Source: Hortaea werneckii
Taxonomy: Eukaryota > Ascomycota > Dothideomycetes > Mycosphaerellales > Teratosphaeriaceae
DNA: 64,000 nt
NCBI GenBank assembly: GCA_037044905.1
Contig: JBAOKB010000077.1
Location: 1-64,000, forward strand
Direction of reading: 5' to 3'
Shown: piece by piece, positions 33,701 through 45,206 of the stretch
Layout: each line of letters opens with the position of its first letter
Position numbering within the stretch: position 1 is the stretch's first letter
Program-made: the position numbers and the translations under genes
The notes under the pieces: generated by a model
What the model saw: only the letters and a program-made list of their open reading frames with translations
What the model was told of the DNA's origin: nothing
Databases searched by the model: none

Positions 33701-36700
33701 CGTACGACAACATGACCCACTTTCTCGTCCAGCGTTTCTCTGCTGCCATGATGTTGACCAGCGTCGTTGCATTTGCCGGCTTCATTGCATTTGGAGTTCA
33801 ATATTCCTGGTTCGCTGGCCTCATGTTTGTGCTCTACCTCATCCCTCTCTCCTTATTCTTGACTCTATTAGGTGAGTATAAGGTTTCGGACTAATGTGTG
33901 ACGCCTTGACAAGCTTGCTGATCGTTTATTACAGGAATCTTTGCGACGATGCACCGATCGGGCTCTCTGCTGCCATCTGGGCGCAGCGCCATGTGGAAAT
34001 GTTTGCCGATTCTCATGATTTCTCCAGTTCTGACCGTTTTCGTTCGAGGCTGGGATCTCTTGATCTATCTCCTGGTAGTCTACACATTCACTGGATGCCT
34101 TCTGATCAGTTTCAGGCGCCTTTGCCACGAATGGACAGACTGGCACATCAGAGTACCGAACTTCAAGGAGAAAGACCTGCTTTCATGGTATCGCAAGCAT
34201 GCTTCCGTGGACTCGGATGCTGATGCGACCGCTCTTGCTGGCGTCGCTCGTTGCGTGCTGCAGCAGGAGATCGATAGAGTGCAGCGGCAGAAGAGATCTT
34301 GGGCATTCTGGAACCGCAGCAACGACACGGATCCGTTTGTCATGAAGATGGCGAATGGGATGAAATTTGCGGACTTCCTGCTGAGAAAAGACGCGAGTGC
34401 GGGAGAGCCGCCAGAGCTATTCACAACGACGTGGTTTGTGCAGCTGGAGTTGGCGCTCGACAATCAGCGGCAGTTAATGCGCGGTCTCAAGGAGCACAGC
34501 TCTTTCATCAACTACCGCTACTCTCGATACGATGTGAGTAATCCGTCATTCCAAAGTTTTCCTTGACAAGAGCTGACATTCATCGCACTACTAGCTTGGT
34601 CAAAACGTCGGCTTATTCCTTGCCGCGCTGCTCGACCGTCTGGTGTCGGTTGTCATGTCCGCGCGAGGTCATGAACCGACCGCCTTCAACAATCCGCGCA
34701 ATCGATATGCTATCTGCTTTGCTCTATTGCACTTCCTTGGTGGGGCACTGGCCGTCGATGTTGTCCTACAGCGATGTTGGGGCGCCATCTCAGTGATGTC
34801 CAACGAAAAGCTTGGTGGTGTCGATGATCTAAACAGGGTGCTAGCAAGTGACGAAAAGTGAGTAGATCTTTCTGCATCATAGAACTCGGCTGACTTCCTG
34901 CAGAAAGCGTTTTGCGCAGTACATAAAAGCCCTCACCGAGCTGATGGGGCTTTTGTTCGTCATTTTCGGATCTTGCACGGTGCTTTTGTGGTTCCTTGTC
35001 GTCGATTACCAGTCAATCATCCTCTTCTTCACTTACACCACAAGCTACACAGCTGTATTACTCTGTCAGGTAAGACGAAAGGCTACGATGAGCCGGGCAT
35101 TTTGAACTGACTGCGGCCTAGTATCATCGCTGTTTTACAAAAAGCCACCGCCTTCATGTCATTACCGTACTATGCTGCTGCTGTGTGGGTTTCATAGTTG
35201 GCTGCGTTCTGAGGGCAGTCCCGGCCACTGCGACATTCTCTTACGATTTCGTGATTGCACAAAATGTGGCGACGATCAGCGCCGTAATTGGTACTGGACT
35301 CCTCACGACACGATCGTTCAACAACAAGGGCCAAGCGAAGGCTTCGAAAGCCGTACTTTCAACAAAACACGGGCAGACGCCCTCCGGATTCGCTGTGATA
35401 CCAAATCACAATGCAGATGCAGACATTGTTGAGACAAAGTCGTTGTCTGATGTCCACGAAACCAATCGCATGCTGCTCGCTCATCTGTGTCTGGGACTGG
35501 ATGTCAATGCGGTTTGGCTCACGTTGCCACAGGATGTCCGTCGACTCATTCTTCACCGTGTGGTCGGCAAGCCAAGCTTGATGACTACGTCAACTCGCTC
35601 ATGGCTTGAAAAGCAACAGAGCACCATTGCATGGCATGACATCGAGCTCTCCAATTGCACCTCTCTTCAAGAACTTGGCCTTTGCTCCGTTCAGGAACGA
35701 CATGGTAATCGCGCGCCTCCCGATCCGGCCTCTGCGAACACGCTGTCGGAGTTGACAAGCGACCTGTCTCAGATGGCAGCCAGACGCACAAGTGTTCTGC
35801 GCAGAGTCGCACAAGCCACAGCTCACGCTGTGGACGTCACTGTTCAATGGACTGCCATTATTTCCGGAGCGGCCCCAGACGCTCCAAGAGAGTTGTGGTA
35901 CGCTGTTCCTTGCGGCTCCATTGGCTCAGCTCTGCTCTGGCTACTGTTGATTGCATGGAAGATTTGTTGGTGCTCGAGGAGATTTTGCACATGGGCATTC
36001 TTGCTCGCAGGAAAGCAGCCAGCCGGCACAATGCTTGACCTTGTGGATCACGGAGCGCGCAGAACCTTGCGCGGTCACATTGTCACAGTCGATACACCTT
36101 CGCGAAAACTGACTGGCTTTATCTTGCGAGGACATAGATCCGATCTGGGTGTCATCATATACGACGGGTTGCACACCAAGACTCCGCAGCAGAAACGTCC
36201 TTTAGCAGTGGCCTTCTACGACGCTTCGCATCGCCTGTGTCGCCGGGAAGAAGTCCACGATCCTGCCGCGAAACCTGCCGAGACGCTCTATACCTATGAC
36301 GACAAGATTTCCGCGAGATGGCCAGTTTCGAAGACCACTCTCGTTGATGGGCAAAGCCTTGCGACTCGGTATGACCGACATGGACGACCCACGAGCGGAC
36401 AAATCGTTCGATCCGGGTTGACTTTCGACTTCGAATACTCATACAACAGACTGGTGGATGAATCGTCTGATGTAGTTTTCGCGACCTATAAAAGCACCTC
36501 GGAGACTATCTCAATAGTAGTCACCGTCTTCTGGTGCGTGCGTTCCAGGAACGGATCAAACAGAGTCGAAGATTGGGTCCCGTCTGAAAAGGTCCAAACT
36601 GTCTATGCCTCCTTTGGCGAGCAAACGTACGAGGTTCGCTGGGTGTATAAACATGCCCAAGATGCCAACATTGAGGCTAGTGCCATTGATGGCAACGGTA

Positions 36701-39144
36701 AGCGGCGACCTTGCTTGCCGCCTTCGAGCGTGATGGATGACAAATACGGGCTCTTGAAAAGGCCTCAGCATGTCAGTTTCGATCATGAGGATCTTCTAAT
36801 CTATCATCCAATTTCCTCGTTGAAAAAGCTGGCTCGATCGGAGCTTGATCTGTCTTCGGCAATCTTTGGCTCTTCACGGGTGCTGCGACGTCTGGGTCTC
36901 GGCGAGAAAGTAGTACATCACCGGCTGCCTTCTTCTACACTCCGGACTGCTCTCTGGAAGTCCTGGCAGAGCGCTCCTTACATCGATGCTGCGGCGGCCT
37001 GTTTCCTAGACGAGATGATTCTGCGCAAGGAGCCCTTGCTCCGACGTTATTGGCGCTTTCGTGATGCCGGGCTCCTACGGCGCGCAGCCGATGAGCTCGA
37101 TGAAAATCTGGAACAGATTGTCTCGGCGATTGAGCCGACGTTCGAGGCATCTTCAAAGTGTCCACTTCTCATAAAGTCGGCCGATCTCTACACCATGGGC
37201 CTTGGGAAGGACGCGAATCAGCTGACAGCTCGTTTGGAAGACGCTTATCGTGATACCGCGAATACAACTTCCGTGATCTTCTCTGACAACGGATGCTGGC
37301 CCGATAACCCTGGTGGTGTTTCCAACTGTCGTAGGGATCTTGTCAATGGACACACGACCATTCGAGGCCACTGCTTGGCAGAGTCTGCGAATGACTTCGG
37401 GATTCCTCGATATCAAATTGAGCGTAACATTAACTCCCTCAAGATCTTGCCTCTCTGGGGCATGGACGGAAAGACACCATACCATGGCATCTTCGACAAT
37501 CTTCTCCAGGGACAAGTCGAACAGAAATGCACCGATACGAGAGTACATGAAGATATCGAGCAAGTTTTCATCCCTCTATTGCGCTCATTCGTGCACGGTG
37601 CCCGTTCCAAGCGCTACTCACGCAGTGATCTTGTCACCTACAGCAATGTAATGCTTCAGATGCATCGCTACTTCGAGACTTGCGATTTCATTAAGACCTG
37701 GAACAGCGAGCAAGTCTGGCGAGCATGGCTAGAAGCCTGGCTGGTGGACTACGAGGATCCGAACGTACTCTCCTTGCGGGAGTGCTTTGACATCGAGCAT
37801 CCTTCTTTGTCCGACTTCCGCGATGCGCTCAATTTGTACATCTGTTACTTCTTCATCTATTCCGTGGAATTACCTACGGACTGCCCTACGGTTTTCCAGA
37901 CTACACACCACGGCCTGAGTAGTCTTTACGGCATGATCCTGAAGCACCGCAAAGGTGTTACTTGGGGCCTTTGGGACCATGCTATTCTCTGGCGTGAGAC
38001 TTGCTTGAACATCAGTCCAGCTCAATGTCTTCTGCCGCTGCCGGTACAGTCAATGCTTATCGCCGGGATAAAACTCGCTTGCCACCTGGCATACACTCAT
38101 GTTGACATTGTCTTGCCTTGCACGTCTGTCTTCAATCCCGATTGGGAACAAGATCTGGGCACCGATCAAGGATTGCGCGGAAGTAAGAAGGCCTTCGCCC
38201 GGAAGATAGACCCTATTGTCAATGGCATCAGCAACATGGACACCTTCCAACCCATTACAGAAACTCGAAGCAAGCTGCCAACAACTGTGATGTTATCGAA
38301 TGTGCAGTTCATCAAGGACGTCAAGACTGCTGTACGTGCTGCCGATGTCATCATCAACAAATACGGCTTCAAGGACTATCGACTCGTCATTTACGGCGCA
38401 CAAGACCGGCAGCCAAGCTATGCGCTCGAGACTGTGAACCTCATCAACTCCCGTGGCATGGCCGGTAAGGTGATCCTAGCTGGGTTCGGCAGTCCGAAGG
38501 AGGTGTTGAAGGATGCCTGGCTCTTCCTGAACTCGTCCCTTTCCGAAGGTTTGCCCTTGGCGATTGGCGAGGCAGCCTTGTCTGGCGTTCCGATCGTTGC
38601 AACAGAGGTCGGTGCGACCGCACTGGTACTTACCGACCCCGACGACATTAAGAAGCGATACGGAGAAGTTGTGCCCCCAAACGATCCAGAGTCACTTGCC
38701 CGCGCACAACTCAGTGTTTTGGCAATGATGGGATCTTGGGCTCAGCATACCCGATCAGGAGAGTCTGCACCCCTGCCGGACACTTTCTCGGCAGAGGACG
38801 TCGAACGAATTACAAAGCGTATGTACGAGAAAGCCGAAGACAGACGTATGCTGGGTCTAAAGCTCCGCGAAGTCGTATTACGGAGTTTCCACGGCCATCG
38901 ATACCTCCGCGAGCATGAGCAAATGTACTGGATCCAACGACGAAGAGCCGAGATTCGTCGAACCGCTCTCAAACCAAAATGCCACCCGCCTGCTAGTGAG
39001 GCATTTGGCGGCAAAATGTTATTCAAATACCATGACGATGACGCTGCGTCCGGCATGGTGAAGGTTCGATGGCAAGATTTCGATAAAACGAAACTGAAAC
39101 GACGAGGACAGGGCGAAGATGCAAGAAATCTCGAATCCGTCTGA
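30767..39144 (+). CDS. gtb3-like giant membrane glycosyltransferase of galactosaminogalactan synthesis
   Basis: Six exons: 30767-33646, 33697-33871, 33935-34533, 34595-34857, 34904-35069 and 35122-39144. They join in frame to about 2,701 residues; I chose ATG 30767 for its context, and 30704 is the alternative. There is a membrane helix near the start (HLLVLAIGTSAIVLGGILQI), then a long soluble part. A cluster of hydrophobic segments lies around the small exons (WVGSTGGFYLF, FVLYLIPLSLFLTLL, WDLLIYLLVVYTF, VIFGSCTVLLWFLVV, VGFIVGCVL), followed by another long part. The C-terminus is a GT4-type fold: NVQFIKDVKTAVRAAD, YRLVIYGAQ, VILAGFG and SEGLPLAIGEAALSG with the E-x7-E pair at about E2502/E2510. 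Gtb3 is the predicted synthase and exporter of the polymer at the plasma membrane. The middle regions match nothing I recognise. Confidence 0.88.
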
Positions 39145-39613
39145 AGAGAATTGCAAAGATGGTCGAATTTAAAAGTTTGTGCGGATACGGAGTGGCATGT
39201 TGTTCTGTCCATTTGCACTCCTGTTTTCTGTTGGCACTAGATGTAGATATGATGAAATGTCTCGGGCAATGCCCAATGCGGCGTTTGTGCTGGTGTGACA
39301 CTGTACTTGGTATCAAATGATTAGCTTGCCGTGCATGTCTCGATATTGAAAGGCGCCTGAAACAGCCATAGCAGTGATAAGCCACCCGCGCGTCGCAGCA
39401 TTCTAGACCAGCGGTCTATTTTGCCAAGTCTTTCGGAACGATGAGGGGTACATGTAGTGGACGTCGTATAAGGTACGGTACTCATCGCACTGCACCCAGA
39501 GCGTAAGCGTTTGTCCGCCGTCAAGAGGTAAACTTTCCGACTGCCTTGGCGAAGGAGTCCACATACACAACGCATTTGCACCCAAGAAACGCAAACAGAC
39601 CCGTGTCAATTCC
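39145..39613. other. Intergenic region between gtb3 and sph3
   Basis: Short spacer (469 bp) between two same-strand cluster genes. I searched it for an upstream sph3 exon coding a signal peptide or membrane anchor and found none that was convincing. Confidence 0.5.
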
Positions 39614-40465
39614 ATGGAGCCTCGAGACCACGCCCTGTTCAACGCAGCGCTTCCTGGGCTGCCAGAAATGTCCGGTCTGCGAAGCCGTCTCAGCAGCAGC
39701 GTGAAACAGATTCTGAGCTCCAAGTCCGCCAACCAAGCCACACCATCTGCATCCCCACCTACTGTGGCAATACCGCTCTACATCTATCCATCGCCACAGG
39801 CGTGGGAGCCTCTCCATAATGCAATCTCGAACAACCCATCCGTCACCTTCCAGATCATCATCAACCCTAACAACGGTCCCGGTGGTGCAGTGCCAGACGC
39901 CAACTACATTGCTGAAGTTGCACGGCTGAACTCCCGGGCGAACACCACTCTCTTCGGCTATGTCCATGTCACCTGGGGCAAACGACCGCTGCCAGACGTC
40001 CTGGGCGACATCTCGACCTGGTCCGACTGGGCGAGATTCGAAAAAGCCGACATCCACGTAGACGGCATCTTCATCGACGAAGCCCCAAGCGACGTTGCCT
40101 TTCTCGACTATATGAAAAAGGCAAGAGCCCATGCGAAAACGAAGTTCCAGGACAAAGTCGTCGTCTGGACGAACCCCGGCGTCCCCGTCGACGCCGCCTT
40201 CTACGCTGAAGCCGATCTCGTGAACAGTTGCGAGAACAGCCACCGGGCCTGGTCGAGTCAGAAACACATCTCGGCGACACCGGAGAGCCTGCGATCCAAG
40301 TCCACGGTGATGATCCATGACTATCGCGGATCGTCCGCGCAACTCCGATCGGAGGCGGATAATCTAAGGAGAGCAGGCTATCGCGCATGCTTGATCAGCA
40401 CTGACTCGAATTACACCACCTTCTCACGGATGTGGCAGGAATATATCTCTACCTTTGTTGGTTGA
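39614..40465 (+). CDS. sph3-like GH135 galactosaminogalactan hydrolase (spherulin 4 family)
   Basis: Intronless, 283 residues. After a disordered N-terminus the barrel begins with VAIPLYIYPSPQAWEPL, then FQIIINPNNGPGG, TTLFGYVHVTWGKR, DIHVDGIFIDEAPSD with acidic residues D155/E156 in the expected active-site strand, VVVWTNPGVP and VMIHDYRGSS. This matches the Sph3/spherulin-4 family (GH135), which cleaves GalNAc-rich stretches and is needed for galactosaminogalactan production. It follows gtb3 closely on the same strand. Oddly, I see no signal peptide or membrane helix at the N-terminus (MEPRDHALFN...), although the known enzyme acts outside the cytosol. An unseen upstream exon or an alternative start is possible. 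Confidence 0.9.
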   Translation: MEPRDHALFNAALPGLPEMSGLRSRLSSSVKQILSSKSANQATPSASPPTVAIPLYIYPSPQAWEPLHNAISNNPSVTFQIIINPNNGPGGAVPDANYIAEVARLNSRANTTLFGYVHVTWGKRPLPDVLGDISTWSDWARFEKADIHVDGIFIDEAPSDVAFLDYMKKARAHAKTKFQDKVVVWTNPGVPVDAAFYAEADLVNSCENSHRAWSSQKHISATPESLRSKSTVMIHDYRGSSAQLRSEADNLRRAGYRACLISTDSNYTTFSRMWQEYISTFVG

Positions 40466-40881
40466 TGGGAGTTCTTTTTTGTTTTTTTCGGCAATATCTT
40501 TGAGTTCAAATGGTACGAGAGTCGACAGCGTTGCTTCATTTCATACTGTCAGAGGAGGGCTTGTGCAGCAGTGCAGGGTCGCCTTCGTTGCATGAACCTT
40601 TCAGTGCCCCTTCACAGTGCCTTGCAATAAGAGATACCGTCCATAGTCTAGATTCAATGGTCTTTTAACACGATAGCGCATCGTATGCTCAGCGGGGGGC
40701 TTTTTTATGAAATTGATTGGCAGAGCTCTTGCGTCAAACTTCGTGGAGGATCGTAATGTGAAAGAAAGCCGAAGGATGCAAATAGTCGTCGGGATTCCAA
40801 TATATCATTACAGCATATACCCCCACCCATACATATCCACCGCCAATGGAACCCCAATCCTTACCCCGGAACCCACCTATC
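40466..40881. other. Convergent intergenic region between sph3 and NDC1
   Basis: 3' flanks of two convergent genes; marks the right edge of the exopolysaccharide cluster. Nothing else recognised. Confidence 0.6.
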
Positions 40882-42924
40882 TTACACTCTCCTCTCCGCC
40901 ATATCTTTCCGCCCAATTGCCTCCCTTGCCTCCCTCAACTCCCTCGCTTCCAAACCAAGACTAGTAGCATACTCGCCAAAAGCGAGCAGAACCTCTTCCA
41001 AACCCTTCCTAAGCAGATCAACCAGCTCCATGACTTCGGGAATGTTTCTGTCTGCGGGAGTGAAATAGACATCCGTCCAATGAGGTTCCAACGTCTGCAC
41101 GTGCTTCTGGACCGCTGTGATTGTCGAAGTGAAAGTGCGGATGATAAGAGGAATACTGGGAGCGACCTGGCCGAAATCGTCTTCTTTCAGACTGGAAACA
41201 GCAAGGGAGACAAGAGATTTGGCCGCGTGAAAGATGTTGGCTTTAGAGCTGAAGGGGACGCCGTAAATGACAGCCTGGGCTCTCCGGGAGAAAGTCTGTC
41301 GGAAAGGCTCGCCGAGCGGGGTGCGTAGGAAGTGGAGAGAGTATCCGTTGGCTTCCCTTTGAAGGCCGGAGACGGAGAGTTGGGAACGGTTGAATCCAGT
41401 GTGTTGTTCGGTCCACTCGAGCGCTTTCCTCGCTCGAGGCGAGACGGGGTTGGAGGCGCCGGGACTCTGGCCGAAGGACTTAATCGCAGTGCTAACATGG
41501 TTACCGGTGTGTTTGGCGAAGACTTCTCGCTCGTCTAGGACGCCGCGCTGGGCGATTTTGGGAAGGCTGAGATTCTTCTCGCGTTCTTGGGCGATGAGGT
41601 ATTCTTGTTGTTTGCGCTGTTGTTCTGACTCGGCCGTTTTCTTCTGGTACTCGGATGGCGCGTTGGCGTTTTTGATGCGCTCACCGATGGCATTGAGCTC
41701 AGCGAGACAGAGTGCGCTTGTTTGGGCCCAGGTGCTCTGCGGTTTGCGCTCGACTTCGGAGAAGATGGTTGTTCTTCTGGTCTGGAACTGGGTGGTGATG
41801 AGGAAAAGTTCCCAAAACGCAAAGCCACGAGTCACAGTCACTTTGGCCTTGAAGCCTCTGATCAGACTTCCGTTGGGGTCAGCACTTTTGCTTAGTACCT
41901 TCCCAGCAGGGTCCTTGACTTCGTTCGTGAGCGGCTCTCCGCGCTTGAGTGGTAGTTGGCTGACATGAATTGTGAAGATGACATTGCTGAGCTCCCAGAG
42001 CATCACAAGCAGACCGCAGCTTGATATGGCCTGTCGAGCGAACACGCTGGGGTAGAGTATGCCAGAAGGGTCAGCGTTGGAGGGCAACGACCGCACCATG
42101 ATGCACGCCACAGGGTAAGCTATTCTCCATGCCACATTGCGGAGGAATAGCAAATATCCGATTATAGCAAAAACGCAGCCAACCAAAGTCCACGATATCA
42201 CTCGGGCAGCCATGCTTCTCGCCTGCGACCGTAGCAAGACCACCGATTCAGGCAACCAGCCTGTCCGCGAGCCCTGGTCTAGTGCACCGGCATGCTCCAT
42301 CTTTTCCGCCTCGTGGATCTTGATATCGTCGCGATCACTGCTCAGATGCTGCAAAGCTTTCGCAATGCTGAACAGCAGAATCATACTCCGCAGCATGATA
42401 GGGTTCTCGTTCGCTCTCGGCCTCTCGTATGCCCGACCATAATCGATCCAGCCTAATTCGGCTTCTTCGGAGCTGGACCAGATATACACTTCACCGAAGA
42501 ACCAGCCGCTAAAGCAATACCAAAAGAGCGTCATCCATGTTCTCGCCTCGGCGACCTTCTGCACAAAAGTCTCAATACCACTGGTGGTGGTCCGGCTACC
42601 GACTTCCATATTCATCACCCGCACTATGAAGATGGCGAGGCATGGGATGGAGAGTAGTAGGGCACGGATGCCGGTCAGACTGATCGGGAACCAGCTCCAT
42701 AGCCAGGAGTCGGAGGTGCTCAGGTAGGATGCGGCGAGCCAGCAGAAGCATAGCAGGAGAGCGGCGGCGTTGGTGAAGCGACGGTGGAGTAGCGGAGTCA
42801 GGAAATCCTTGTATGAGCGCGGGAGTGGTGGCGAGGCGGGAGCAGGCTGTGAGATGGCGAATTGAGGGGGCGGAAGGGTCGTCGCGGTGTTGGTGGTGGT
42901 GCGAGAAGCAGTGGTAGTCGCCAT
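40882..42924 (-). CDS. Transmembrane nucleoporin Ndc1
   Basis: Intronless, 680 residues. A Thr/Pro-rich start is followed by SYKDFLTPLLHRRF and about six hydrophobic helices (for example FTNAAALLLCFCWLAASYL, GIRALLLSIPCLAIFIV, WTLVGCVFAIIGYLLFL and ISSCGLLVMLWELSNVIF). Then comes a motif typical of fungal Ndc1, FAFWELFLITTQFQTRRTTIFSEVER. The C-terminal half is soluble. Ndc1 anchors the nuclear pore complex and, in yeasts, the spindle pole body in the nuclear envelope. It is convergent with sph3 and divergent from the syntaxin gene. Confidence 0.88.
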   Translation of the reverse strand: MATTTASRTTTNTATTLPPPQFAISQPAPASPPLPRSYKDFLTPLLHRRFTNAAALLLCFCWLAASYLSTSDSWLWSWFPISLTGIRALLLSIPCLAIFIVRVMNMEVGSRTTTSGIETFVQKVAEARTWMTLFWYCFSGWFFGEVYIWSSSEEAELGWIDYGRAYERPRANENPIMLRSMILLFSIAKALQHLSSDRDDIKIHEAEKMEHAGALDQGSRTGWLPESVVLLRSQARSMAARVISWTLVGCVFAIIGYLLFLRNVAWRIAYPVACIMVRSLPSNADPSGILYPSVFARQAISSCGLLVMLWELSNVIFTIHVSQLPLKRGEPLTNEVKDPAGKVLSKSADPNGSLIRGFKAKVTVTRGFAFWELFLITTQFQTRRTTIFSEVERKPQSTWAQTSALCLAELNAIGERIKNANAPSEYQKKTAESEQQRKQQEYLIAQEREKNLSLPKIAQRGVLDEREVFAKHTGNHVSTAIKSFGQSPGASNPVSPRARKALEWTEQHTGFNRSQLSVSGLQREANGYSLHFLRTPLGEPFRQTFSRRAQAVIYGVPFSSKANIFHAAKSLVSLAVSSLKEDDFGQVAPSIPLIIRTFTSTITAVQKHVQTLEPHWTDVYFTPADRNIPEVMELVDLLRKGLEEVLLAFGEYATSLGLEARELREAREAIGRKDMAERRV

Positions 42925-43506
42925 GACTCACTACTTTTGTTGTATACCTGGTCCAGTTGTGTGTCTAGGTAGGTAGGTTGGTAGAGAAGGTGGTAGGAAA
43001 GGTGGATTGGCTCGCCTGGAGCTGGGGCTGGTTGAAGGAGTGGAATGGTCGGACGAAGCGTGAATGCGCTATCCTTCCATGACTCGAGCCTGAGGTTGTT
43101 CCCTGCCCGTGAATGTCAAGAGAATGTGAAGCCTTTCGGCGCGAGAGCTCGTTGGGTTTGGAGTATCACAGTGGAAATGTACAATAAGGCCCGGTATGGA
43201 AGTTTATGTCCGATGAACGAATCTTTCGCGCTGTCACATGCGTAAACATTGCCTGCCAACCAACCAACAGGGAAAGTATGCCGAGTCAGCTGCCGCCCCG
43301 ATGCAACGCAGCCACCAACCGCCGATCAGGCAATCATCACCAACCATACCTACTTACCTCCACAGTAGGATATAATCAATCATCAATCAATCGCTCAACT
43401 CCATAGGTACAATTGATCGAGCAACGTCTTGTGGACCTCATCCAATACAACCAACTGCTTTGAACGACACCCTTTTGCCTCATCCTCATACCGTCTGCCA
43501 CCCATC
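42925..43506. promoter_or_regulatory. Shared bidirectional promoter region of NDC1 and the syntaxin
   Basis: 582 bp between two divergent start codons (42924 minus, 43507 plus). It contains AATCAATCATCAATCAATCG near 43370. No gene is seen. Called from gene orientation. Confidence 0.5.
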
Positions 43507-44337
43507 ATGTCATTCGCCGACTCGTCCAACCTCGAATCGCAACCCACCACCTGGCGCCGCACCGATGACCCCCAATATGCCGACGACCCGGAGTTCCAAT
43601 CTTTCACCAACGACCTCTCCGACAAGCTCTTCTCCCTCACATCCAACATCTCCCGTCTCTCCAACCAGATCGCCCTTCTCGGCACCCGGCGCGAAACCGA
43701 GCGAGTCCGGGAACGGGTCCAGAACCTCCTCAACGAGACGGGCGACGGGTTTAAAGACATTGGCGAAGGCCTAAAGAAGGTCAACGCCTGGCACGATTTG
43801 GGCCCCAGCCAGAAATACACCCAAGGGAAACTCAGCCAGGAATTCCGCGCGAGTCTCAACGAGTTCCAAAGCCTCCAGCGACAAGCGCTCGAGAAGCAAC
43901 GGGCGAGCGCCACCGCAGCCAAAGCGGCACTAGACCACGAAGGCGGAGGAGACGACGCCTCAGGTCAAGGACAACAGGATCTCCTCCTCCAGCAACAGCA
44001 ACAACAGCAAGAGCCCCGTCTAGCGAACCAAGACGAGGTCGACTTCCAAGAATCCCTGATCATAGAACGCGAGTCGGAAATCCGCAACATCGAGCAAAGC
44101 GTCGGCGAACTCAACGAACTATTCCGAGATGTGGCGCACATGGTGCACGAGCAAGGGACGAACCTGGATGTGATCGCGGACAACGTCACGAATACGCGGG
44201 ACGATACACGGAATGCGGACTCGCAGCTGCGGACGGCAAGTCGGCATCAGAAAAGCGCGAGGGGGAAGATGTGCTGTCTGCTGTTGATTCTGATGGTGGT
44301 GCTTACGATTATTATTCTTGCCGCTGTGCTTGGATGA
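43507..44337 (+). CDS. Pep12-type endosomal syntaxin (Qa-SNARE)
   Basis: 276 residues from ATG 43507. An in-frame ATG at 43429 would add 26 residues of non-conserved sequence, so I prefer 43507. The N-terminal three-helix domain (FTNDLSDKLFSLTSNISRLSNQI) is typical of Pep12/syntaxin 7. A Gln-rich linker follows. The SNARE helix spans about 190-250 (IIERESEIRNIEQSVGELNE... with the zero-layer Gln in MVHEQG). The C-terminus is a tail anchor (CCLLLILMVVLTIIILAAVLG). It would mediate fusion at the prevacuolar or endosomal compartment. The syntaxin call is firm and the Pep12 assignment is likely. Confidence 0.9.
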   Translation: MSFADSSNLESQPTTWRRTDDPQYADDPEFQSFTNDLSDKLFSLTSNISRLSNQIALLGTRRETERVRERVQNLLNETGDGFKDIGEGLKKVNAWHDLGPSQKYTQGKLSQEFRASLNEFQSLQRQALEKQRASATAAKAALDHEGGGDDASGQGQQDLLLQQQQQQQEPRLANQDEVDFQESLIIERESEIRNIEQSVGELNELFRDVAHMVHEQGTNLDVIADNVTNTRDDTRNADSQLRTASRHQKSARGKMCCLLLILMVVLTIIILAAVLG

Positions 44338-44647
44338 GGAGATATACCTTGGAAGCTGGAAGGTAGGTGGGGTGGCGCTGGAAGATGGATTGTACATATC
44401 ATGGTTTTAGTAATGAGATCTGGGCATTTTCGAATACTCACTATTTTTCCCAAGTCGGCCATTCTTCAATGTGTCTGCCGGTTTCTGCAGGTTGATTGGG
44501 CAGCGTCACGTGCCTACTGGTGACAGGATGTCAGCACGTTACCCGCTCTCGCTGACACAGACAGTTTGTATGTAAAGCAATAAGCTAAGACAGACAACAC
44601 TGCACCTCCGGGAAGTCACATTATGAGTGCAGATCACACAGATAACC
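44338..44647. other. Intergenic region between the syntaxin and EthD genes
   Basis: About 310 bp; 3' flank of the syntaxin gene and promoter of the next one. Nothing recognised. Confidence 0.5.
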
Positions 44648-45206
44648 ATGCCTGAAGCAACCCAAGTCCTCCTCAAACGCCGCCCAGGCACATCAGTCGC
44701 CGAGTTCCGGGCATACTACCAAAACCACCACGCCAAACTCGTCCTACCCTGGTGCAAAGCGAACGGGGTAACCTACTACGCCCAAGTAACCACCTACTCG
44801 TACTCATCCCAACACAGTGAAAAGCAATCCCGCCCTGACCATGCTCACTCCGTAGATCCACGGCCCGCTCAGATGGAGAACTGACTCCCCAACTACACCT
44901 TCAGCAGCAACAGCAACAGGAACAAGTACCTCAGACTCCACCATCAACCTAGCAGACTGGGACGCAGCAGCCGAAATGGTGTTCCCGCCGGAGTTCCAGT
45001 TTGAGGAAATGGCTGAAAGGGAATACTACGAGGAAATGATCTTACCGGATGAGAGGAAGTTCTTACTGGATGAGGCGAGACGACATATGGTAGTGGTGGC
45101 GGCGGGGAGTGTGGAAGGGAAGAGGGTGGAGGTTATTAAGGACGGGGAGATGGTGTTGGGAGAGGGAGAGGGAGATAAAGGGAGTGCTAGAACGGTTGGG
45201 GCTTGA
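44648..45206 (+). CDS. EthD-domain protein
   Basis: Two exons, 44648-44785 and 44856-45206, giving 162 residues. The first reads MPEATQVLLKRRPGTSVAEF, a start typical of the EthD family (ferredoxin-like dimeric alpha-beta barrel), with YYQNHHAKLVLPWCK. Using the CTCCGTAG acceptor the frame continues as YYAQIHGPLRWRTD, then a Thr/Ser-rich loop, LADWDAAAEMVFPPE and a C-terminal strand DEARRHMVVVAAG. In other fungi such proteins are small cytosolic enzymes or accessory proteins of degradation or polyketide pathways; the role here is unknown. The upstream donor is GTAACC, weaker than the consensus, so the exact junction is less sure than the family. Confidence 0.78.
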
